Shown here piece by piece: positions 24,114 through 32,300 of a stretch of 47,738 nt of DNA. A program made the translations under genes and the position numbers. The notes under the pieces were generated by a model. That model searched no databases. It saw only the letters and a list, made by a program, of their open reading frames with translations, and was not told the DNA's origin. Origin of the DNA: Bodo saltans (lineage: Eukaryota; Euglenozoa; Kinetoplastea; Eubodonida; Bodonidae); assembly GCA_001460835.1 (NCBI GenBank), contig CYKH01001563.1, forward strand, positions 885-48,622, read 5' to 3'. Position 1 is the stretch's first letter, and every line of letters starts with the position of its first letter.

Positions 24114-25889
24114 ATGACGGACTCCGAATCTGACTTTACCGCTGTCTCGCGCGATCCTCGCCGCCGCATCATGAACTTAATTTACTGTACGCAAGGCACT
24201 GCCAACGAAACCTTCTCCATTCGTGAAATTGCCTCGATGCTCGGCGTCGAGCACAATGTCGTGATCCGCGAGGTAGAACATATTCCCCAGTTGTTCTTCT
24301 CTTTTTTTTTTTTTGTGCGTCTTCGTGGACCACAAGACTTTGACCACTCCATGAACGCTGGTGGTGGCGTTGGCGGTGGTGTTGGTGGCGCATCTGGTGC
24401 ATCTGGTGCCACTCATCATGCTGTTGGTGGTAGCTCTCTTGGTGCATCAGCTGTGGCGGGAGGTGGCCCTTCTGGCGCCCTTCTCCTGGAACGTGGGGTT
24501 GGTGCTGGTGGAGTGGGCGGAGGAGGTGGCCACATGGGATTCCATAGCGGACCACGCGCCCTCCCATGGGAACAAATCGACGCGGTGGCCGCCGTCAAGA
24601 AGGTCAAACATCGCCGTCCGTTAGGTAAATCGACCGACATCCGAGCCGTCGTGCCTGATGCTACAAAAGGTCGTGTTGGCTACGTCTGCGTGGCGGACGA
24701 GTTCGATTTGGAGGAGCTGGAGAAGTACTACGCAGAGCAGGGGTACTACACCAAGTGTGACTACGACGTGCTGCATATTCGCTTTTCTGATAAGGAAATG
24801 CAGAAGCAACAAACGAATACCTCCGGCGGAGTAAATGCAAGTGGCACGACTGCTGCTGCAACTGCTACCAGTGGTGCGAAGCACAGCAGCAGCAGCAATA
24901 CGATTCATACCGCCAAGACGCCGCTGGTGGGCGCGGCCGTCACCACTACAACACAAGGCGGCAGCTCGCGTATGTCAAGCAGGTTCGAATCCCCCATGAT
25001 GCCAATGTCATCAATCACCACCAACTCCTCGTCTGTAGGTGGAGGATTAGATTCCCAGCAGAACTCCCCAGTTCCAGGAGGAGGCTCAATGGCGTCACCT
25101 CCAACGTCAACGACCACTGCAAAGAAGCATGGTTTTGATCTGTTTGTCTTCCAGTACGGTGCAATTGTGTGGTGGGGATTTGACCAGAAGTATTTTAAAA
25201 TTGTGGAGCAGGATTTCATGTTTCCGTCCAGCAAGATTCAAAAATACCTCGTCAATCGCTACCGAACGCAAACCATCAACGAAATTTATCCCGTGTGGTG
25301 CACCTACTCGCTCGAACGAAAAGACACTCTCGAGCCTGATGATGATTTCAAAGACAGACTTCTGTTTGACCATTTCTTGATTCCCTTTTCGGTTGCGGAT
25401 TTGGATTCGTCGTCTATCAGCATGTTGTGTGCAAGCCACGCATTGGCACAAAGCGCGAAGATTGATTACTTGGAAATTAAAATTCAAGATTTGACGCAAA
25501 GCTGCAAACCGCTGCCTCGCGAACTGAAGGAGTATGGTCGCGTGACGATCACCGAGCGAAGACTGCTTCAACTTCGAGGCGAAGTATTGAGTTATCGGTT
25601 AATGCTCAAGTCTGGCTCTGATCTGCTCGACGAGCCGGAGCTGTTCTGGCAGAACGCGTACCTCAAGCCTATTTTTCAAGCCACGAAAGAGTGCTTTGAA
25701 ATCACCGAACGTGTTCGTGCGCTGGATACAAAACTAGACGCGGCCAATGAAATCTTGTCGATGATCGCGGATCAATTTACTGAGAGACATGGCGCGAGGC
25801 TTGAGTGGATTGTGATTTCGTTGGTGCTAGTGGAGGTGATTATCGGTGTGCTGGAGCTACTCCTGGACATCAAGCCCTGGGTGACGTAG
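24114..25889 (+). CDS. Second DUF155 (RMD1/sif2) family protein
   Basis: The product is 591 residues from the ATG at 24114. The N-terminal 60 residues look helical and helix-turn-helix-like (FSIREIASMLGVEHNVVIRE). A stretch coded by a 13-T run (SFFFFV) and a Gly/Ala-rich low-complexity region follow. The DUF155 body starts at about residue 160: GYVCVADEFDLEELEKYY, a Ser/Thr-rich insert, FDLFVFQYGAIVWWGFD, then the long helical part with ELFWQNAYLKPIFQATKECFEI and a C-terminal membrane segment (LEWIVISLVLVEVIIGVLE). It matches the RMD1-like branch better than the copy at 5004. An alternative start at 24351 (after an internal splice-like tract) would give 512 residues without the N-terminal block. 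Confidence 0.85.
   Translation: MTDSESDFTAVSRDPRRRIMNLIYCTQGTANETFSIREIASMLGVEHNVVIREVEHIPQLFFSFFFFVRLRGPQDFDHSMNAGGGVGGGVGGASGASGATHHAVGGSSLGASAVAGGGPSGALLLERGVGAGGVGGGGGHMGFHSGPRALPWEQIDAVAAVKKVKHRRPLGKSTDIRAVVPDATKGRVGYVCVADEFDLEELEKYYAEQGYYTKCDYDVLHIRFSDKEMQKQQTNTSGGVNASGTTAAATATSGAKHSSSSNTIHTAKTPLVGAAVTTTTQGGSSRMSSRFESPMMPMSSITTNSSSVGGGLDSQQNSPVPGGGSMASPPTSTTTAKKHGFDLFVFQYGAIVWWGFDQKYFKIVEQDFMFPSSKIQKYLVNRYRTQTINEIYPVWCTYSLERKDTLEPDDDFKDRLLFDHFLIPFSVADLDSSSISMLCASHALAQSAKIDYLEIKIQDLTQSCKPLPRELKEYGRVTITERRLLQLRGEVLSYRLMLKSGSDLLDEPELFWQNAYLKPIFQATKECFEITERVRALDTKLDAANEILSMIADQFTERHGARLEWIVISLVLVEVIIGVLELLLDIKPWVT
24291..24336 (+). promoter_or_regulatory. Polypyrimidine tract and AG inside the DUF155 reading frame (possible internal trans-splice acceptor)
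   Basis: A pyrimidine-rich run ending in 13 consecutive T (24302-24314) is followed 20 bases later by the first AG (24335-24336), then an ATG at 24351 in the same frame as the gene. This is the exact arrangement seen before real genes in this window, but it lies 180 bases inside the open frame. Confidence 0.35.
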
Positions 25890-26157
25890 CTACCACCATC
25901 ATCATCACAAGGAGGAGGGAGGAGAAAAGAGTCTTAAACAAAAGGACACACTATCAAAAGAGTTTCTCTGAAAACAGTGTTATGTTTGTGCGGTGGCTTT
26001 GAGGAAAAAAAAAAAACCGAATTGCCAGCGCAGCAAAATGCAACAAGCTAGTATCGGGAATCTTGACTTTGCTTTTCGCTGCATTTGCGTTCTCCCACTG
26101 TGTTCACTAGTTTTCTAAATTGTGCGCAACAACAAAAAAAAGTTTCGAAAAGAATAA

Positions 26158-26394
26158 ATGATCATCCCAGTTCGATGCTTCACGTGCGGAAAAGTGATTG
26201 CCGATATCTATGAAACCTACCTAGACCTCCAACGCGAGGGTGCCGATGAAGAAAAGGCTCTTGACGCGCTTGGCCTTACGCGATTCTGCTGCCGTCGTAT
26301 GCTGCTGACCCATGTCGACTTTAGCGACACGCTGCAAAAGTTTAACCCCGCCGATCATGCACACGTATTACAGATTCATGAACGCAGACAGTGA
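26158..26394 (+). CDS. RPB10: RNA polymerases I/II/III common subunit Rpb10 (ABC10-beta)
   Basis: The product is 78 residues, ATG at 26158. It is nearly full-length and strongly conserved: MIIPVRCFTCGKVI with Cys7 and Cys10, then RFCCRRM with Cys44 and Cys45, which together make the atypical zinc-binding site of Rpb10. It is a core assembly subunit shared by all three nuclear polymerases. The C-terminus is a few residues longer than in yeast. A T-poor, A-rich leader precedes the ATG. Confidence 0.97.
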   Translation: MIIPVRCFTCGKVIADIYETYLDLQREGADEEKALDALGLTRFCCRRMLLTHVDFSDTLQKFNPADHAHVLQIHERRQ

Positions 26395-26731
26395 TGCTGT
26401 TGTTGGTGAGGAGTGAGGGGATGTGGAGCAGTTGTTGAAAATTTGAGTTTCTCTTAACCAAAAAAACCCCAAACAAGGACAACATAAACTAGTTACCGCT
26501 CTCTTGTTTACGCTGACACACATAAACCAAATTTTCAAATTTTCTTTTCTTTTCTCTCATCTAAAGTCGATAGGTCCGTCCGCCATTTGTTGGTGAGGAA
26601 ACAACAACATAGACTTACTACACCAATTTGTCAAACACACAGTGGAAGTACACACAAACTTTCCACACCCACACACAATACGCGCTAGGACCCACCGACA
26701 CTTCTCGATTTCTTCCATAAAATAAATAAAT
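26395..26731 (+). promoter_or_regulatory. Intergenic spacer with TTTTC-type tract
   Basis: A TTTTCTTTTCTTTTC stretch at about 26538-26555 is followed by AG at about 26566, and A-rich sequence precedes the ATG at 26732. No gene is seen. Confidence 0.35.
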
Positions 26732-28249
26732 ATGGAAGGCCGTGTTCGTGCTGACCCTCGCCGCACCATCGGCAACGCCAACGCCCTTGCTACAGGACAA
26801 CCAGTACCCACATTCACCACCATATCCGACGCAACGCTTGCGCGGTACCAGGACATCGCGAACAACGGTGCGCAACTAGCCCACGACGCCCTCCTGGAAG
26901 ATCGTAGGGAGAAGCTAGAAGTGTCCAAGGCACGAGTGAACACATGGGGCGACACACTTCAGGCGAAGAGGAAGCAGTACGTCACCGACAGATCGAATCG
27001 ACTGGAAGCCGATGAGCTTCGACGACAGCGCATTGACGCGGAGGAGACCGAGTTCCGCGAGGCGAACCGGCAACAACGCTTGCAAGAAAGCAATCAGCAA
27101 TTGTTCTTACGTGACGAGCGAGGTCGACTAATGAAGTCTGCCGTGTTAGCCAATGAAGTTCGTCAAACGCAAGAGTGGCAAATGTCCATCCAAGCCGAGA
27201 AAAAGGCCGTCGTCGACGAAGAAACACGCGATTACGCTGCGGCGGTCAAACGCGCCGCGGCAAAAGAAATCGAAGAGAAGCAGATTGCTGCCCAACTTGT
27301 CAAAGATAAGATGTTGAAGGTCAAACAGGATCAGTATGCGATGTTGGAGCAGGCGATGGATCAACGCCGAGCAGAAAACAGGAAACTAGTGCTCGACGGT
27401 GAGGAAATTCGACGCGCTGCGGAGGCTGAAGCGCTCGAGAACAGTGCGCGCCGAGAGCAACGCCGCCAGAACGAAAAGAACCTTAAGGAGGATCAGGCCA
27501 AGCAGATCTCCCCACGATATTCACCGCGCCAAAAGTTGCAGCAAACCACCATCTCGCCCAATAGCATCGACGGATCCATCTTGAAATATCAAGCGCACAA
27601 AGAGTCTCAAGCTGCAATGCTTGCTGAGCTCGCGCGATCCCGCCAAGAGCGCCACGATACGCTGGTGCAGCAAGCAACCGCATCACTATCCTCCGTCACT
27701 GGCGCCAACAAGAAGGACGCAACGGTTGAACGCTTCGCCACCGCTCCGTCCATCTCTCATCGTCTCATTGAGGATAGCAACCTGAGGGAGCTGACGATTG
27801 CACAACACAAACGCGAGGTCACCGCGGCCCCGTCCCCGAGAACGATGCGCAGCACTCTCGGCATGTCCGTGGACACTGCTGTCGAGAGGAACTACAATGA
27901 ACTTCGGTCCCCGCGACACCGCGAGCGGTTGGATCAACAAATCGCAATGCTCGACCGATTCGACCAGGAGCAGAAGATGGCGCAGCGCCAAGATGCCCAG
28001 TATTTAGCGATGATCCACCAAATGCAAGCAGCAGAGAAGAAGTACCAAAAAACCATCGACAAGGATGCGGACATTCAAGACGCGCTTAGTCGACGAGCAG
28101 GAGTGGAGGCAGAGGACGCACTGTTTCGTGAGTTTGTGGAAGCTCACTTGCCGGAGAATTTGACGCCACGGTTGGCCAAGACGGCCCGCGGGCAGATGAC
28201 CACTGGTGGAAAGTTCACTGGGCGGCATGTGTACAACAGTGGGGAGTGA
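26732..28249 (+). CDS. Trichohyalin-plectin-homology (TPH) coiled-coil protein, CFAP210/CCDC173-like
   Basis: The product is 505 residues, ATG at 26732. From about residue 55 to 260 it is almost continuous charged helix rich in Glu, Arg, Gln and Ala (REKLEVSKARVNTWGDTL, RRQRIDAEETEFREANRQQ, SAVLANEVRQTQEWQMSIQ). The pattern of a short leucine-poor block followed by VLxxEVxxxxxxQ resembles TPH-domain microtubule inner proteins of cilia such as CFAP210. The second half alternates helix with Ser/Pro-rich linkers (SPRYSPRQ, AAPSPRTMR). A role inside axonemal doublet microtubules is inference from the family. Generic coiled-coil protein is the fallback. Confidence 0.6.
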   Translation: MEGRVRADPRRTIGNANALATGQPVPTFTTISDATLARYQDIANNGAQLAHDALLEDRREKLEVSKARVNTWGDTLQAKRKQYVTDRSNRLEADELRRQRIDAEETEFREANRQQRLQESNQQLFLRDERGRLMKSAVLANEVRQTQEWQMSIQAEKKAVVDEETRDYAAAVKRAAAKEIEEKQIAAQLVKDKMLKVKQDQYAMLEQAMDQRRAENRKLVLDGEEIRRAAEAEALENSARREQRRQNEKNLKEDQAKQISPRYSPRQKLQQTTISPNSIDGSILKYQAHKESQAAMLAELARSRQERHDTLVQQATASLSSVTGANKKDATVERFATAPSISHRLIEDSNLRELTIAQHKREVTAAPSPRTMRSTLGMSVDTAVERNYNELRSPRHRERLDQQIAMLDRFDQEQKMAQRQDAQYLAMIHQMQAAEKKYQKTIDKDADIQDALSRRAGVEAEDALFREFVEAHLPENLTPRLAKTARGQMTTGGKFTGRHVYNSGE

Positions 28250-28735
28250 ACACACAGCACAGCAAAGAAGAAATGAGAGAACAAATGGAATGTACAAAAC
28301 CAAAAAAAATTGAAGAAAAGAGCCCGCCTTTTTTTTGAATGTGCACAATAGCAACAACAACTACAACAACAACAACAAAAAAAAAAGACGACAAGAAAGA
28401 AAGGAGGGTGCCGAGGCCCTCACAAAAGAGGCCCAAGTATGTGTTCAACTGTCATGTTTTTATTTTCTAAAGAAAAACGAACTCAATGGACCAAAAATAA
28501 ACCCTTTCTTTGAGTGTCATTGTTTTTTTTATGTTTAAACATTTCCTCACTCACACATAGGTTGCGGACAATTTCACTCAAAGAAATAGTGAAAGCACTT
28601 ATTTTCATCGTGCAAAGTGTCCCATAGTAGAAGAGGAAAAAAAAAAAGGAGAGTGTAGACCCACATCATCATTGGCGGCAAACAACAAAAAAAGTGGGAA
28701 GCCAAATAGATTTAACTTTTTTTAGTGATATTGAG
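28250..28735 (+). promoter_or_regulatory. Intergenic spacer
   Basis: Contains AAC/CAA repeats and A runs (about 28351-28386), T runs at about 28523-28530, a short A run near 28638-28648 and a T run at 28717-28723 followed by AG, just before the ATG at 28736. No gene is seen. Confidence 0.3.
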
Positions 28736-29308
28736 ATGATTCAGTCTCCAACGTCACTAATTCCCCAACCTCCACGTGCAGCTCCACCGCCCGCAGCTGT
28801 ATTATCATCGTCACAACATCTTCAACAGCAACAACAGCAACAAGGTCACTTGTTGATGGCACCCTCGTTGATAAGCACCCCCGCCGATACGACACTGCAG
28901 TCCTCTGGCACCGCGCCGCCCTCGCCCGCGAGTCCAGCCATGTGGCCGTTCGACTCTGCATCACCAGGAAGTATTCCGGTGGTTCAATCCATGCACTACC
29001 CAGAGGACGTGACGACAAGTGGCGGAATGTACAGCGGAGGGACCGGGACTGGGACGTCGTTTTCCACCCACCACCGGGGTAGTGCAGCAAGCGGAGGAGT
29101 AGGAGGCGGCAGCATGACGATAGGAGGGGTAATGATCGGTGGACTTTCGGTGAGTGAGCAAATGCAACAACGCCGAGCGTCAACCGAATCGAGAAATAGC
29201 GCCGCCAGCACCAGTGGGACGAGGACGAGCGCGATGATGTCTCCAGGACATCCGCAACACCTCGGCGATGATGTTGGTGGCGGCGGCAACATCCCAGGCG
29301 CCGATTAG
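28736..29308 (+). CDS. N-terminal segment of the large channel protein, ended by an in-frame TAG
   Basis: From the ATG at 28736 this frame codes 190 residues that are Pro/Ser/Gly/Gln-rich and disordered (PTSLIPQPPRAAPPPAA, poly-Gln, GGVGGGSMTIGG). It stops at a TAG (29306-29308). The same frame then stays open without interruption into the large gene below: the codons between the TAG and the ATG at 29393 read SYATRAFNNQGSSISISLPP, with the same composition as both sides. There is no normal 200-500 base spacer. The simplest reading is one gene with a nonsense codon or a sequence error. The alternative is a separate small protein. Confidence 0.55.
   Translation: MIQSPTSLIPQPPRAAPPPAAVLSSSQHLQQQQQQQGHLLMAPSLISTPADTTLQSSGTAPPSPASPAMWPFDSASPGSIPVVQSMHYPEDVTTSGGMYSGGTGTGTSFSTHHRGSAASGGVGGGSMTIGGVMIGGLSVSEQMQQRRASTESRNSAASTSGTRTSAMMSPGHPQHLGDDVGGGGNIPGAD
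29306..29308 (+). other. In-frame TAG between two halves of one open frame
   Basis: TAG interrupts an otherwise continuous frame from 28736 to 35143. TAG ends several genes in this window (at 4503, 6572, 16643, 19260, 23942 and 25889), so it is not a sense codon here. Confidence 0.8.
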
Positions 29309-29392
29309 AGCTACGCCACTCGTGCCTTCAACAACCAAGGCAGCTCCATCTCCATCTCACTGCCACCGCAGCAACAACATCAGCCTCGCGGT

Positions 29393-32300
29393 ATGACGAT
29401 GGTCTTGCCGAACTTAGACGGAGGTGGCAGCGGTGATGTCGGAAGATCCGCCAGCGGTTCGAATTGGCAGCAACAACAAAACAACAACAACGGCGCACCG
29501 ATGGTGACGATGATGCCGAGCATCGTGTCCGCTGCTAATTTATTAGTTCGACAGTCGTCAGCTGGGAGAATGGGCTCAGGAACCAACAATTCAAATCTTG
29601 GCGCGTCAATGATGGGAGGCGCTGGCGGTTCCGCATCTGGTGCGGCATCTGCGGCTGCGAGAATGCGCACCAACAAACTTCGAGCTAAAGTTTCAACCGG
29701 TAATTTATTGAAACTCCGAGCTGGTAATGAGACCTCCAACAGCAACAACAGCAACATTGTTGCATCAACGCCCAGTCCGTACGTTGATACCCCCCTCGTT
29801 GGAGGGTCGAAGTTTGGCAACGCCGCAGCGATGGCGATGACAATGTTGGGGCAGTCCACCATGCTCACTACATCCATTGCGTTAGCGTCTTCCACCCCAA
29901 AAGAAGGAGTCCTTGATATGCCCCCGCCGTCATGGTCTGCAGCAGCAGCCAATAACAACACCAGCAATATGACATTAGCGAGCCCGACACTAGCCCACAA
30001 CAACAACAACAACAACAACAACACTAGCAATAGTAACAACAACAACAACAACGGCAATCCGGCGACGACGCTAGGGAGAATATCGAGCAACCTCAGTTCC
30101 TTCAGCGCCCACTTGGGCAGCAATCACGGCGCCCATCAGGCAGGTGGTGCCGGAAACACGATGCCTCCAGTTCGCATCTCCTCGTCCGGTCATCTCCAGG
30201 GAGGAGGAGGTGGACACGCGGCGGCAGGTGCAGGCCCCCTCAATGATGACGACACTTTCACAGGTGACAACGCATCGATTAGCGTTAGCTTTCAAGCGTC
30301 ACACGGAGGTTTGCATGGAGGAGGTGGCGCTGCGGCGGCAGCACCTCGGCAAGCGTTCGTGCAGCACACCGCATCTGGCCAGCGGATATTGCAGAATCTT
30401 AGTTACGAAGAGCGTCTTCGCATGCAAGCCGTCTTTGACCGGTACGATACGAAAGGCACGGGCTCCATAGAAAACTCTACCTTGGTGAAATTATTATCAG
30501 AGATTGGCCACCCGATGCCAGCATCCCAGGCGCTCGAACTTCTGCGTCAAGTCGACTCGAACCAAAACGGTCTGATGGAGTTTGAAGAGCTTCTTCAGCT
30601 GGTGATTATTTTCAAAAGTGTTGCACAATTTCGGATGGACACGACCACTCCGAGCGGTAGCAGCGACCACCACTGGAGTGGCAGTGGGGCATCAGGAAAA
30701 CAATTTGATGGTGGTGCTGGTGGCGGTACCAGCGACGAAAGAGATGATTTCGCGGATATTCCTGGTGGTGCAAAAGCAACCTCCACTCAATATCACATCT
30801 CCAAAGCAATGAACAAGTTCAAAGCCATTCTCCCAGACTCGGCGCTGTGGAAGTGGACGTGGGAAATTACGATTCTCGTCACCTACATGTACATCTTCGC
30901 AAGCGTGACGTCCATGCACATGCGCGACGATACGGTTGACATTTGGAACCAGGCGGATTACTTTTACTGGTCCGACATTGGCATCACCGCGATCCTACTT
31001 GGTGAGATGATCATGTCGTGCTTCGTGTCGTTTCAAGGCAGGAATGGGGCGTGGGTCGAAGACTTTAGCGTCATCACAATGAACTACCTCGGAACATGGT
31101 TCATCCCAGATATGATTTCTCTCCTACCACTGAGATGCTTTGTGCCCGACAGGGCGCACGAATTGACCACGCTCATGATTGTGTTGGCCCATTTCCGTCT
31201 TGCGCGTTTCCCGCGATTGTACTTCACGAGCTTCTTGAACTCGAACCAAGTCGGTATGACCAGAGAGTACATTGGTTTCTACTTTGTCTTTGCGCCACTC
31301 GCCAAGCAGTTGGCCGCGCTGCTGTGCGCCATCCACTTGTACGCTGTCATTTGGATGAGAATTTTAGACGACACCCAAAACTACGCCACCGGGATTTACA
31401 TTACCATGTATTATTTCAGCGCGGTAGGCTACGGTGGCTTCGAAACGACGACTGCTTCCAGTGAATGGTGGTCGAATATCTGTTGCCTCTCTGCCCTGTT
31501 TATCAACGCTGCTGTGGTCGGGAATGTCGTTAGTATTATGAACCAGGCGGATGTGGAGGGGTCGCGACAGAACCGACTGGTCGAAACACAAGCCGTGTTG
31601 CAATTCTTTGACGTCCCCACCGCGCTGCAAGAGGAAATTCTACAATTTCAGAATTACGTCCTACAAAAAGATATTCAAACGGCGCATCGCGGGTTGATGG
31701 ACAGCCTCCCCGCAGAGATTCGCGCGAATTTGCAACTGCAACTCCAACTTCATGTCTTGTACGGCGTCCCACTATTCCGCACCGCGCATCAGACAGTCAA
31801 GATTGCGCTCGTGCAGCAATTCGCCTCCGTCATCTGCTGCCCAGAGGAGTACCTGGTGGTATCCGGTGAGGACGCTATGGATATTATTTTCATTTCGTAC
31901 GGGTTTATTGATCTTGTGGACTGCAACGGCGTCTACGTCACCACACTCCGGAATGGGCATTCATTTGGAGAAGCTTTGATGTTTGCACCCCGAGAGGCCC
32001 CAGTGATTCATGAAATGAGTGCCAAGTCACTTGGCTACTCAGAATTGTTGGTGCTTGGCATCGAAGGCTTATGGGCGGTGTCGGACATGTTCCCTGCCTT
32101 TGCTCGAGATATCGCGGAGTATGGAAGAGATATGCAGCTCGGTGTGGATGCACCGGTTGTAGCCCCGGATTGTGTCCCTGTCACCGCGTCTGCCGCGTTC
32201 GAGCCAACCGCGGGAGGGAGAGGCGATGCGCGACGTGGAAGTAAAATCGAACTCCGTGGAGGGGAAGATGACGATGACGACATCGAGATGATGCACCAGC

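Noticed and set aside
24980-24990. Sequence matching a tRNA B box (GGTTCGAATCC)
   Set aside because: It lies in frame inside the second DUF155 gene (codes RFES), with no A box, acceptor stem or cloverleaf around it; a chance match.
29306-29308. TAG read as a sense codon (code reassignment known in some kinetoplastids)
   Set aside because: TAG is the natural stop of several genes here whose C-termini end at the expected family length, such as the Tctex1 and EF-hand genes.
29380-30123. Leu-rich minus-strand frame opposite the channel N-terminus
   Set aside because: Its Leu runs are the complement of Asn/Gln (AAC/CAA) repeats in the plus-strand gene.
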